This document shows, in pieces, positions 1 to 7,868 of a stretch of 58,525 nucleotides of DNA; position 1 is the first letter of the stretch, and each line of letters opens with the position of its first letter. This stretch comes from Dechloromonas sp. UBA6271. Its GTDB lineage: Bacteria > Pseudomonadota > Gammaproteobacteria > Burkholderiales > Rhodocyclaceae. The position numbers and the translations under genes are program-made. The notes under the pieces were generated by a model. That model had not been told where the DNA came from and did not search any database. It saw only the letters and a program-made list of their open reading frames with translations. The stretch is taken from assembly GCA_002440665.1 (NCBI GenBank), contig DJUX01000044.1, positions 1-58,525 on the forward strand, written 5' to 3'.

Positions 1-252
1 CTTTTCAGTGCGCGTCAACAGTCTCCGCTGCGAAACGACGTACAGACGCAAGGAAACGCCATCAGGAATGAAGCGGGTTCGGCCAACTCCACCTTTGATC
101 GAAACGCAGAGATCGTCGACACCGGGGATGGGACCCTGGTCACCAGAAAATCGCTGCTCAAGCAATCTGGCAAGCAGGTCGTCGATGACGGCCAAGCATC
201 CATCGATAACGCGAAGGATGCTGTGAAGGAACTCCTTCGGAAGAAAGAGTGA
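1..252 (+). CDS. C-terminal part of a hypothetical protein, cut by the window edge
   Basis: Frame 1 is open from the first base to a TGA at 250-252, giving 83 residues of a charged, Lys/Asp/Gln-rich C-terminus that ends in ELLRKKE. No family is recognised. The stop abuts the stop of the convergent gene that starts at 573, which is the usual packing of real genes. The opposite-strand frame is Ser/Arg-rich and looks like a shadow. It lies outside the integrase and is probably cargo of the element inserted at guaA. The 5' end is not in the window. Confidence 0.45.
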   Translation, partial: LFSARQQSPLRNDVQTQGNAIRNEAGSANSTFDRNAEIVDTGDGTLVTRKSLLKQSGKQVVDDGQASIDNAKDAVKELLRKKE

Positions 253-573
253 TCAATCCGCCATCCCACCGGTCCCGCCGAACTGCTTGCTGTCGGGCGA
301 TGGTGGATTCATGAACTGCGGATGGCCCTCATCACGCCAATAGTTGTCCATGAGGTCCTCCGAGGTGGTGCCAAGCCCACGGAGGGTGTCATCCCGATGA
401 GGCATTGGACGGCGGCCTCGGCCGATCCTTGATAGGGCACCGCCAGCAGCCGCGCCGACAAGAGCGCCAAGACACATCATGAATAGCTTGAGACCCCAAC
501 CATCGCCTAGCGTCGCAAGCAGGCCAACAGCCGAGCCTGCAACGATGAACCCTATGAAGATGAGTTTTCGCAT
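253..573 (-). CDS. small hypothetical membrane protein
   Basis: 106 residues. Two hydrophobic segments cover roughly residues 1-22 and 28-48 (the latter rich in Gly/Ala), followed by a basic GRGRRP stretch and a soluble, Asp/Gly-rich tail. This suggests a small inner-membrane protein with a cytoplasmic tail. No family is recognised. It is convergent with the preceding partial gene, with stops directly adjacent, and lies between that gene and the integrase, so it is probably carried by the integrated element. Confidence 0.5.
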   Translation of the reverse strand: MRKLIFIGFIVAGSAVGLLATLGDGWGLKLFMMCLGALVGAAAGGALSRIGRGRRPMPHRDDTLRGLGTTSEDLMDNYWRDEGHPQFMNPPSPDSKQFGGTGGMAD

Positions 574-701
574 TTCGTCCTCCCGGATTCAGCCTACACC
601 TGACGGCATACGCTTCAAGCCTGCGGCCACTCATCTGCCGCATTTCCACCGTCAAGACCTGCTGCCCGCCGTACCTAACGCCGCTAGGCGGTGGTGAAGA
701 C

Positions 702-1979
702 CTACCCGGCCCTACCAGCCCTTATCGGCGCCACTTTAGCCCCGGCAATCCATCCATCGACCATATCGGCCCAGCTTTGCAGCATTGCCCGGCGCTGATC
801 GGCGTACTCAGCCTTGTTATAGACGGCCCGCACACCCCGCTGCTCGTGCGCCAGGCACTTCTCAATCCAGTCGGTATTAAAGCCGGCCTCATGCAGCAGC
901 GTCGAGGCTGTCCGGCGCAGGTCATGGACACAGAAGTGCGGTAGATCGAGACTCTTTTTTTGCGCCTTCTCGACTACTGCGGCGATCACGCGATTGAGCG
1001 TCGCCTCGCTCATCGGCTTGTCAGTTTCATATCGTCCGGGGAGCAGGTATGGGCTGCTGCCGGCGCAGGTTTTGAGCCCCACCAGCAGATCGAGGGCTTG
1101 CTGGCTCAGATAGACCACGTGCGGCCGGCGGGCCTTCATGCGCTCGGCAGGAATCGTCCAGGTGGCCTTGTCGAAATCAACCTCCTTCCACGTCGCCTGC
1201 AATAGTTCCCCTTTGCGGCACATGGTCAGCAGAACGAACTTGAGCGCAAGCTTGAGCGTGGGCAACGTGCCGACGGTATCGAGGACGGTAAAAAACGTCT
1301 GTATCTCACCCGGCGTCAAAGCCCGCTCTCGCGGCTTGAACGTAGCAATGGCCGAAGCCTTCACGGCATCGGCGGGGTTGTCGATCTTGAGTCCGCGCGA
1401 CATAGCGTGACGGTAAACTTGCTGGATAATTTCGCGGGCATGCACCGCGGTAGCCGGTGCACCGCGCTCTTTGATCTTCTCGCACAGGCCGAGCACCTGA
1501 CTAGGCGTAATCTCCTCCAGCTTGCGCTTGCCGAACTTGGGCAATACGTCGCGGTCGAGGATGCTCTTGCGCATCGCCGCCGTGCTGTCAGCCAGGCCGG
1601 CGTCGCGCAGCCAGATTTCGGCAAAAGTCTGAAAAGTACCCGATTCCCGGAGTTCCCTCTTACCGTCAGCCTTGTCCCGTGCCGGTGATTCTCCTCGGCT
1701 GACGGAATTCTTTGCCCGCGCCAGCAGTTCGCGCGCATCGGCCAGCGACAGCGGATCCCCGTACTTGATGGTTTCGGGGTCACGTTTGGGCTGGCTGGCT
1801 TGGAACTCGTCGTACTGCCCCAGGGTAAGCGTTTCGCGTCTACCGGCCAGACGGTAGTCGTAGCGGAAGGTCACGGTTCCTTTTGGCGACACCACGCCAT
1901 ACATGCCGTCTCTGTCTAGAACCTTATAAGCCTTCTCCTCTGCCTTGAGGTTCTTAAGCTTCATGTCAGTCAGAGCCAT
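702..1979 (-). CDS. P4-type tyrosine site-specific integrase
   Basis: 425 residues, full length for the P4/DUF4102 integrase family. An N-terminal arm-type DNA-binding domain (about 1-100, opening with the typical LTDMKLKNLK) is followed by a core-binding helical domain (about 115-210) and a catalytic domain. The catalytic residues are visible: Arg255 in CRKGE, His352-x-x-Arg355 in HDLRR, His378 and the nucleophile Tyr387 in VYNKA. The family inserts or excises genomic islands and integrative elements. The gene sits beside the 3' end of guaA and reads away from it. Because all catalytic residues are present, the element may still be mobile; its other border is outside the window. Confidence 0.93.
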   Translation of the reverse strand: MALTDMKLKNLKAEEKAYKVLDRDGMYGVVSPKGTVTFRYDYRLAGRRETLTLGQYDEFQASQPKRDPETIKYGDPLSLADARELLARAKNSVSRGESPARDKADGKRELRESGTFQTFAEIWLRDAGLADSTAAMRKSILDRDVLPKFGKRKLEEITPSQVLGLCEKIKERGAPATAVHAREIIQQVYRHAMSRGLKIDNPADAVKASAIATFKPRERALTPGEIQTFFTVLDTVGTLPTLKLALKFVLLTMCRKGELLQATWKEVDFDKATWTIPAERMKARRPHVVYLSQQALDLLVGLKTCAGSSPYLLPGRYETDKPMSEATLNRVIAAVVEKAQKKSLDLPHFCVHDLRRTASTLLHEAGFNTDWIEKCLAHEQRGVRAVYNKAEYADQRRAMLQSWADMVDGWIAGAKVAPIRAGRAG

Positions 1980-2001
1980 TGCACCCCCTTCATCGCGCGT
2001 T

Positions 2002-2113
2002 TACCGTCAGAGTATCAAGACGGTAAACAGTTCAACATCCTACACATCAAAAATTATACCGTCACATCTACCGTCAAAAACAGTGGGCTACTACTGGACG
2101 ACATGGGACGGTA
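2002..2113. promoter_or_regulatory. cluster of five TACCGTC heptamers, candidate integrase arm sites
   Basis: TACCGTC occurs on the plus strand at 2002-2008, 2057-2063 and 2069-2075, and as its complement GACGGTA at 2019-2025 and 2107-2113. All five lie between the integrase start and the guaA stop. Arm-type sites of tyrosine integrases are short repeats of this kind next to the core att site. The motif also overlaps the integrase promoter region, so autoregulation by Int or an excisionase is possible. The arm-site role is inference. Confidence 0.5.
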
Positions 2114-2122
2114 AAAACACAA

Positions 2123-2146
2123 AGACCCTTTATTTCTCAAGGGTCT
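2123..2146 (-). terminator. rho-independent terminator downstream of guaA
   Basis: A perfect 8-bp stem (AGACCCTT at 2123-2130 with AAGGGTCT at 2139-2146) encloses an 8-nt loop. Read on the minus strand it is followed by a T-rich stretch (TTGTGTTTTT). It lies about 45 nt beyond the guaA stop, so it would end the guaB-guaA transcript, on the element side of the junction. Confidence 0.5.
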
Positions 2147-2191
2147 ATGCATGAAATGGGCCGTTGTTGGATGGCGTGAAACGCTATCTAA

Positions 2192-2220
2192 TCATTCCCA
2201 CTCGATCGTCGCCGGCGGTT
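2192..2220. other. probable attachment site (att) at the 3' end of guaA
   Basis: The last codons of guaA lie directly next to a P4-type integrase and its heptamer repeats. The conserved 3' end of guaA is a known insertion site for such integrases, which restore the reading frame by carrying a copy of the gene end. A second copy of this stretch at the far border would be expected but would be outside the window. The exact core limits cannot be read from one border. Confidence 0.5.
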
Positions 2221-3757
2221 TGCCGGAAATATCGTAAACCACCCGGTTGATGCCGCGCACTTCATTGATGATGCGATTGGACACCTTGCCAAGCAGAGCA
2301 TGCGGCAGCTCGGCCCAATGCGCGGTCATGAAGTCCTGCGTCTGCACGGCGCGCAGCGCAACAACGTATTCGTAGGTACGCCCGTCACCCATGACGCCGA
2401 CGCTCTTGACCGGCAGGAAGACGGCGAAGGCCTGACTGGTCTTGTCATACCAGTCGGCAGCACGCAGTTCATCAATGAAGATGGCGTCAGCGCGACGCAG
2501 CAGGTCGGCGAATTCGCCTTTGACTTCACCGAGGATGCGCACACCGAGGCCGGGACCGGGGAAGGGATGGCGATAGACCATTTCATGCGGCAGACCGAGC
2601 GCGACGCCCAGTTCCCGGACTTCGTCCTTGAACAGTTCGCGCAGCGGTTCGAGCAGCTTGAGATTAAGCGTTTCCGGCAAACCACCGACGTTGTGGTGGC
2701 TCTTGATGGCGTGTGCCTTGCCGGTCTTGGCCCCGGCCGACTCGATCACATCGGGGTAGATCGTGCCCTGCGCCAGCCATTTGGCGTTGGGCAACTTGGC
2801 CGCCTCAGTCTGAAAGACTTCGACGAATTCGCGGCCAATGATCTTGCGCTTGGCTTCCGGGTCGGAGACCCCCTTCAGGTGCCCCATGAATTGTTCGGTG
2901 GCATTGACGTGAATGACCTTGACGCCAAGATTGCGGGCAAAGGTTTGCATTACCTGTTCGCCTTCGTTCAGGCGCAGCAGGCCGTTGTCGACGAAAACGC
3001 AGGTCAGCTGATCGCCGATGGCCTTGTGCAGCAGGGCCGCTACGACCGATGAATCGACACCGCCGGACAATCCGAGAATAACCTCGTCCGTACCCACAAG
3101 GGCGCGCACCTTGGCAATCGCCTCATTGACGTAATCGGGCATGTTCCAGTCGCGACCACAGCCGCAGATGTCATGCACGAAGCGGGCGATCATCTTCTTG
3201 CCCTTGAGGGTGTGCGTCACTTCCGGGTGGAACTGGACAGCGTAGAAACCACGCTCCTCGTTGGCCATCGCCGCCACCGGGCACGATTCGCTGCTGCCGA
3301 TGACCTTGAAACCGGCCGGCAGTTCGGTGACCTTGTCGCCATGGCTCATCCAGACTTCGAGCAGGCCGTGGCCTTCGGCATTGGTGCGATCCTGAATGCC
3401 GTTGAAGAGTCTGGAATGGCCGCGGGCACGGACTTCGGCAAAGCCGAATTCACGCTTGCCGGAACTTTCCACCTTGCCGCCGAGTTGCTGCGCCATGCTC
3501 TGCATGCCGTAGCAGATGCCGAGAACCGGCACGCCCAGTTCGAATACCACCTGCGGCGCCTTCCACTCCAGCGCCTCGTAAACCGAGTTCGGGCCGCCCG
3601 AGAGGATGATGCCCTGCGGCTTGAACTGGCGGATGAAATCTGCGGAGACGTCGAAAGGATGCAGTTCGCAATAAACCTGCTGCTCGCGCACGCGGCGGGC
3701 GATCAGCTGGGCGACCTGGGAACCGAAATCGAGAATGAGAATTTTCTGGTGGGACAT
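2192..3757 (-). CDS. guaA: GMP synthase (glutamine-hydrolysing)
   Basis: 521 residues, close to the usual 525. Converts XMP to GMP with ATP and glutamine in the cytoplasm. The N-terminal class I amidotransferase domain carries nucleophile Cys82 in GICYG and the His177/Glu179 pair in FHPE. The ATP-pyrophosphatase domain has the P-loop SGGVDSS at 231-237, and the C-terminal dimerisation domain ends TIEWE. The start at 3757 (MSHQKILILDFGS) fits the family; the reading frame is open 18 codons further upstream. It follows guaB with one tiny gene between, forming the XMP-to-GMP half of guanine nucleotide synthesis. Its 3' end is the likely integration site of the neighbouring element. Confidence 0.97.
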   Translation of the reverse strand: MSHQKILILDFGSQVAQLIARRVREQQVYCELHPFDVSADFIRQFKPQGIILSGGPNSVYEALEWKAPQVVFELGVPVLGICYGMQSMAQQLGGKVESSGKREFGFAEVRARGHSRLFNGIQDRTNAEGHGLLEVWMSHGDKVTELPAGFKVIGSSESCPVAAMANEERGFYAVQFHPEVTHTLKGKKMIARFVHDICGCGRDWNMPDYVNEAIAKVRALVGTDEVILGLSGGVDSSVVAALLHKAIGDQLTCVFVDNGLLRLNEGEQVMQTFARNLGVKVIHVNATEQFMGHLKGVSDPEAKRKIIGREFVEVFQTEAAKLPNAKWLAQGTIYPDVIESAGAKTGKAHAIKSHHNVGGLPETLNLKLLEPLRELFKDEVRELGVALGLPHEMVYRHPFPGPGLGVRILGEVKGEFADLLRRADAIFIDELRAADWYDKTSQAFAVFLPVKSVGVMGDGRTYEYVVALRAVQTQDFMTAHWAELPHALLGKVSNRIINEVRGINRVVYDISGKPPATIEWE

Positions 3758-3814
3758 GGTGGAATGTACCGTTTCAGCGGTAAAAGGAAAAAGTGCCGGA
3801 ATATCCGGCACCTG

Positions 3815-3937
3815 TCAAAGATCGAACTTGCTGGCCCCCATCCTGTCGAGATAGAGCAGCAGTTGGGAGAAGGCGATGACGCCGCCAATCCCGATGATCG
3901 CCAGCAATACCTTGAGCCAGGTCGGCCACTTAGCCAT
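3815..3937 (-). CDS. 40-residue single-pass membrane protein between guaB and guaA
   Basis: The ATG at 3937 starts four bases beyond the guaB stop and encodes 40 residues. A short basic start (MAKWPTWLK) leads into one hydrophobic segment of about 20 residues and a charged tail (LDRMGASKFDL). guaA starts 57 bases further on, so all three genes would be co-transcribed. The length, charge pattern (positive N-terminus) and tight spacing support a real single-span inner-membrane protein. No function is recognised. Confidence 0.55.
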   Translation of the reverse strand: MAKWPTWLKVLLAIIGIGGVIAFSQLLLYLDRMGASKFDL

Positions 3938-3941
3938 TGCG

Positions 3942-5405
3942 TTATTCGACGTGGTAGTTCGGTGCTTCCTTGGTGATCTGCACATCGTGGACATGCGACT
4001 CGCGCACGCCCGCAGAAGTGATTTCCACGAAGGTGGCGCGCTCATGCATATCGCCAATCGTCGCGCAGCCAAGGTAGCCCATCGAAGAACGCACGCCGCC
4101 CATCAACTGATGAATCACGGCCAGCACCGAACCCTTGTAGGGAACGCGTCCCTCGATACCCTCCGGGACGAACTTGTCGACGTTGGCAGTGGCTTCCTGG
4201 AAGTAGCGGTCTGAAGAACCGGCCTGCATGGCACCCAGCGAACCCATGCCGCGGTAGGACTTGTAGGAGCGGCCCTGGAACAGTTCGACCTCGCCCGGCG
4301 CTTCCTCGGTGCCGGCGAACAGGCCGCCGAGCATGACGGTATTGGCACCGGCGGCGATCGCCTTGGCGATATCGCCGGAGTAGCGGATGCCACCGTCGGC
4401 AATCATCGGCACACCAGTTCCCTTGAGTGATTCGGAGACATTCTGGATGGCCGTGATCTGCGGCACGCCGACGCCCGCAACGATGCGGGTGGTGCAGATG
4501 GAGCCGGGGCCAATACCGACCTTGACCGCATCGGCACCGTTATCGACCAGCGCGCGAGCGGCGTCGGCCGTGGCGATGTTGCCGCCGATCACTTCGATCT
4601 GCGGGAAGTTCTTCTTGACCCAGCTGACGCGATCGAGCACACCCTGCGAGTGGCCATGCGCCGTATCGACAACGATGACATCGACGCCAGCTTCGGCCAG
4701 CGCCTCGACACGTTCTTCAGTACCAGCACCGACGCCAACCGCCGCGCCGGCACGGAGACGGCCTGAGCCATCCTTGTTGGCCAGCGGGTGTTCGGTAGAC
4801 TTGAGAATGTCCTTGACGGTGATCAGGCCACGCATGTGGAATTCATCGTCGACGACCAGAACGCGCTCCAGACGGTGCTTGCGGATCAGTTCCTGAGCAT
4901 CCTCAATACTGGCGCCATCCTTCACCGTCACCAGACGCTTGCGCGGCGTCATGATGGCCTTGACCGGCTGGTCGAGGTTGGTTTCGAAACGCAGATCGCG
5001 GTTGGTGACGATACCGACCACCTTGCCCGCCTTGTCGATCACCGGCAGCCCGGAAATACGGTACTGGCGGGTGATTTCAATGACGTCGCGCACCGTCATC
5101 AGCGGCGAAACGGTAATCGGATCCTTCAGGATGCCCGATTCGAAGCGCTTGACCTTGGCCACTTCGGCAGCTTGTGCCTTGGGCGACAGATTCTTGTGGA
5201 TGATGCCGATGCCGCCTTCCTGGGCCAGCGCAATGGCAAGACGGCCTTCCGTCACGGTATCCATCGCCGCCGAAAGGAGCGGCAGGTTCAGGGTAATGTT
5301 GCGCGTCAGCTTGGTGGCAAGGCTGACATCGCGCGGCAGAATCTGGGAATGGGCGGGGACGAGCAGGACGTCGTCAAAAGTTAGGGCTTTTTGCAAAATG
5401 CGCAT
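3942..5405 (-). CDS. guaB: inosine-5'-monophosphate dehydrogenase
   Basis: 487 residues, matching the family (488 in E. coli). Oxidises IMP to XMP with NAD+, the rate-limiting step toward GMP. The start at 5405 gives MRILQKALTFDDVLLVPAHS. A pair of CBS domains fills about 95-205, and the catalytic Cys304 lies in the loop GSICTTR. The GGIRYSGD phosphate-binding motif and the flap region with RGMGS are present. It heads the guaB-small protein-guaA unit and is divergent from the DUF4124 gene. Confidence 0.97.
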   Translation of the reverse strand: MRILQKALTFDDVLLVPAHSQILPRDVSLATKLTRNITLNLPLLSAAMDTVTEGRLAIALAQEGGIGIIHKNLSPKAQAAEVAKVKRFESGILKDPITVSPLMTVRDVIEITRQYRISGLPVIDKAGKVVGIVTNRDLRFETNLDQPVKAIMTPRKRLVTVKDGASIEDAQELIRKHRLERVLVVDDEFHMRGLITVKDILKSTEHPLANKDGSGRLRAGAAVGVGAGTEERVEALAEAGVDVIVVDTAHGHSQGVLDRVSWVKKNFPQIEVIGGNIATADAARALVDNGADAVKVGIGPGSICTTRIVAGVGVPQITAIQNVSESLKGTGVPMIADGGIRYSGDIAKAIAAGANTVMLGGLFAGTEEAPGEVELFQGRSYKSYRGMGSLGAMQAGSSDRYFQEATANVDKFVPEGIEGRVPYKGSVLAVIHQLMGGVRSSMGYLGCATIGDMHERATFVEITSAGVRESHVHDVQITKEAPNYHVE

Positions 5406-5467
5406 GGCCTTTGATCCAAGGTCACAAAAACGTATTATACAGAAATCAAACAAAACTCTGGATGACC

Positions 5468-5938
5468 ATGAAAAACGCCCTGGTTTTTGCCCTCGGAATC
5501 GCGTCGACCGTAGCAGTCGTTTCGGCACATGCCCAGTCCTACCAGTGGCGGGACAGTAGCGGCCGCCTGGTGATTTCCGACCGGCCGCCCCCAGCTGGCG
5601 TACGCGATGCGCGGCCGCTCAATCCCGCCACGCCAACAACCAGCAGTGCCGCAACAGAAAGCAATGCCCCGCGCACGACAGCAGAACAGAACATGGAATT
5701 CAAAAAACGTCAGCAGGAAGCGCGTGAAGCAGCCGACAAGCAAGCGAAAGATGCAACCGCAGCTGCGCAAAAACGCGAAAACTGCGAACGCGCCCGTAGC
5801 CAGTTGACTACACTAGAGTCCGGAAATCATCGGATGGTCGTTCCCGATGGCAAGGGCGGCGAGGTCTTCGTAGAGGGCGACGTAAAGGAAGCCGAGATGG
5901 AACGCGCCCGCAAGATCATCGCGGAATCCTGCAACTAG
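5468..5938 (+). CDS. exported DUF4124-domain protein
   Basis: 156 residues from ATG 5468 (an in-frame ATG lies two codons upstream at 5462). The N-terminus is a clear signal peptide ending near VSAHAQ. The mature start SYQWRDSSGRLVISDRPPP is the typical DUF4124 signature (tyrosine/tryptophan, 'D-G-x-x-x-F/I-S-D-x-P-P'). A Pro/Ala/Thr linker and a charged, probably helical, Glu/Lys/Arg-rich region (about 75-125) follow. Periplasmic, function unknown. Such genes commonly sit alone next to housekeeping operons in betaproteobacteria. Confidence 0.8.
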   Translation: MKNALVFALGIASTVAVVSAHAQSYQWRDSSGRLVISDRPPPAGVRDARPLNPATPTTSSAATESNAPRTTAEQNMEFKKRQQEAREAADKQAKDATAAAQKRENCERARSQLTTLESGNHRMVVPDGKGGEVFVEGDVKEAEMERARKIIAESCN

Positions 5939-5959
5939 AAACAGAACCCAGCAGCGGGA

Positions 5960-6286
5960 TCAGGCCTCCGGGGCGTCGGTATCACCGGCGCCCTTTTTCA
6001 TGACCTTGCCTTCCGCCGCACGCTGCTTGCGCACTTCCTTGGGGTCGGCGATTAGCGGGCGGTAGATCTCCACGCGATCACCGTCACGCAGGACGCTGTC
6101 GAGCTTCGACAGTTTGGCGAAAATCCCGAACTTGTTCTTTTTGAGGTCGATTTCCCGGTGCTTTTCGAGAATACCAGACGCTTCGAGGGCCTGTTGCAGC
6201 GTCGCGCCTGCCGGCAACTTTACCGGGATCAGCAATTGCTTTTCCGGCAAGGCGTAGCAAACTACGACATTGAACATTTCAGCCAT
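5960..6286 (-). CDS. rnfH: RnfH family ubiquitin-like protein
   Basis: 108 residues from ATG 6286 (MAEMFNVVVCYALPEKQ). The beta-grasp fold of the UPF0125/RnfH family is visible in the pattern VVVCYA...LPAGATLQQALEASGI and in the terminal DRVEIYRPL, with a Lys/Arg-rich tail. It overlaps the end of ratA by 8 bases and uses GGAG inside the ratA coding sequence as its ribosome site, so the two are translationally coupled. The partner function of RnfH is not established. Confidence 0.9.
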   Translation of the reverse strand: MAEMFNVVVCYALPEKQLLIPVKLPAGATLQQALEASGILEKHREIDLKKNKFGIFAKLSKLDSVLRDGDRVEIYRPLIADPKEVRKQRAAEGKVMKKGAGDTDAPEA

Positions 6287-6722
6287 TGTTTTCTCCATAA
6301 ACCTGGGCCGCACGGCGGACGAAGGCATCGACAAAGGTGTTGGCGATATGACTGAACACCGGACCGATGACCTTTTCGAAGACCTTGCTGGAAAACTCGT
6401 AGTGCAGTTGGAACTCGATCTTGCAGGCGTGCTCGGCCAGCGCCCGGAAATGCCATGAGCCTTCGAGTCGCCGGAATGGCCCGTCCACCAGCAGGATCTT
6501 CATCGCACTGGGGAATTCCTTGTCATTCTCGGTGGTGAAGCAGGACTTCACGCTGTGGTAGTTGATGTGCAGCGTCGCCACCGTCCGCTGTGCATCGCGA
6601 TACTTGACCTCGGTCTGGCTGCACCACGGCAGAAAGACCGGATAGTCTTCGCAACGATCCACCAGCTCGAACATGCGTTCGGCAGATTGCCCGATCAACA
6701 CGGATTTTTCGACCAGCGCCAT
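6279..6722 (-). CDS. ratA: RatA-type START/coenzyme Q-binding domain protein
   Basis: 147 residues, normal for the family. MALVEKSVLIGQSAERMFELVDRCEDYPVFLPWC is the hallmark opening of the RatA/Coq10 START-like domain, and the C-terminal long helix (FVDAFVRRAAQVYG) closes the hydrophobic cavity. Known members either bind ubiquinone (Coq10) or, as RatA in E. coli, interfere with 70S ribosome assembly. ratA-rnfH beside a divergent smpB is a very common proteobacterial arrangement. The promoter region is shared with smpB (6723-6781). Confidence 0.92.
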   Translation of the reverse strand: MALVEKSVLIGQSAERMFELVDRCEDYPVFLPWCSQTEVKYRDAQRTVATLHINYHSVKSCFTTENDKEFPSAMKILLVDGPFRRLEGSWHFRALAEHACKIEFQLHYEFSSKVFEKVIGPVFSHIANTFVDAFVRRAAQVYGENNG

Positions 6723-6781
6723 GCGTCGAGACGGTTCCTGAATCCTGTAGAATGCGCGATTTTAAAGGATCGTCCGGCAGC

Positions 6782-7231
6782 ATGAGCATCACGGCCAACA
6801 AAAAAGCCTTTCACGAATACTTCGTCGAAGAGAAGTACGAGGCGGGTATTGCCCTCCAGGGCTGGGAAGTCAAGGCCATTCGTGCCGGCCGGATGAATAT
6901 CAAGGAAGCTTACGTCATCATCCGGAATGGCGAGATTTTCCTGATTGGCATGCATATCACCCCGCTGCCGACCGCCTCGACGCACGTCAATCCCGATCCG
7001 ACCCGGACCCGCAAGCTGCTGTTGCACGATCAGGAAATCATGAAGCTGATCGGCAAGGTGGAACGCGCTGGTTATACCCTGGTGCCGCTCGACCTGCATT
7101 ACACACGCGGCCGCATCAAGCTCGAAGTCGGCCTGGCCAAGGGCAAAAAGCAGCACGACAAGCGGAGCGACGAGCAGGAGAAGGATGCGAAGCGCGAAGC
7201 GCAGCGCGCGATGAAGGATCGCCTGCACTGA
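6782..7231 (+). CDS. smpB: SsrA-binding protein SmpB
   Basis: 149 residues from ATG 6782 (MSITANKKAFHEYF). Binds tmRNA and delivers it to stalled ribosomes in trans-translation. The conserved GWEVKAIRAGR and LIGMHI regions of the OB-fold are intact, and so is the basic C-terminal tail that becomes helical in the decoding centre (KKQHDKRS... to RAMKDRLH). An in-frame upstream ATG at 6752 would add ten residues that do not fit the family. Divergent from ratA. Confidence 0.97.
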   Translation: MSITANKKAFHEYFVEEKYEAGIALQGWEVKAIRAGRMNIKEAYVIIRNGEIFLIGMHITPLPTASTHVNPDPTRTRKLLLHDQEIMKLIGKVERAGYTLVPLDLHYTRGRIKLEVGLAKGKKQHDKRSDEQEKDAKREAQRAMKDRLH

Positions 7232-7238
7232 GGTGAGC

Positions 7239-7858
7239 ATGGACACCCTGCTCTACTGGGTCGGCATGGCGGCGGTGGCGGTCAACGCGCTGACTGGCGT
7301 GCTCGATTCGGGCCGCAAGCAGATGGATTTGATCGGCGCCCTGCTGGTCGGCGTAGCGACCGCGCTGGGCGGCGGCACCATCCGCGACCTGCTGCTCGAC
7401 CGCAACATCTTCTGGGTCGCCGATCAGGCCTACCTGATGACGGCGCTCGGGATGGGCCTGATCACCTTTTTCATCGCCCGCTCGCTGACGGTGCCCCCAA
7501 GCTGTTCCTGATCCCGGACGCCATCGGCCTGGCGCTGTTCACCATCGTCGGCACTCAGCTTGCACTGCAATGGCACACGCCGTGGCTGGCGGCCAGCCTG
7601 ATGGGGGTCATCACCGGCGTCGTCGGCGGGGTGTTGCGCGACATCCTGTGCAACGACGTTCCCCTGGTTTTCCTGCAAGGCGAGCTTTACGCCACCGCCG
7701 CCTGGGTCGGCGCGCTGGCCCTGATCGGCCTGCAGGAGCTCGGCGTGCCGCCCGTCAGCGCAGCCTGGGCGGCGATGGCTGTCGTGCTCGTCCTGCGCCT
7801 GCTGGCGATGCGCTTTCACCTTACCCTGCCTGCCTTCGGACAGCCGAAAGCTCCCTGA
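7239..7858 (+). pseudogene. UPF0126 (YicG/TRIC-like) membrane protein with a frameshift
   Basis: The first reading frame (ATG 7239; GTG 7233 is also possible) encodes a typical UPF0126 first half with GGGTIRDLLLDR, then stops at 7509-7511. The second half, with IPDAIGLALFTIVGT and GGVLRDILCNDVP, continues in another frame from about 7499 to 7858. The switch falls in a run of five C at 7494-7498: one extra C would join both halves into about 206 residues, the normal length with two TRIC-like repeats. Either a recent slippage mutation or a sequence error. The family is a predicted cation-channel or glycine-related inner-membrane protein. It starts a few bases after smpB. Confidence 0.8.
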
Positions 7859-7868
7859 AACTGTGGAT

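Noticed and set aside
2192..2220. tRNA gene as integration target
   Set aside because: No tRNA-like cloverleaf was seen near the integrase; the adjacent guaA 3' end explains the insertion site.
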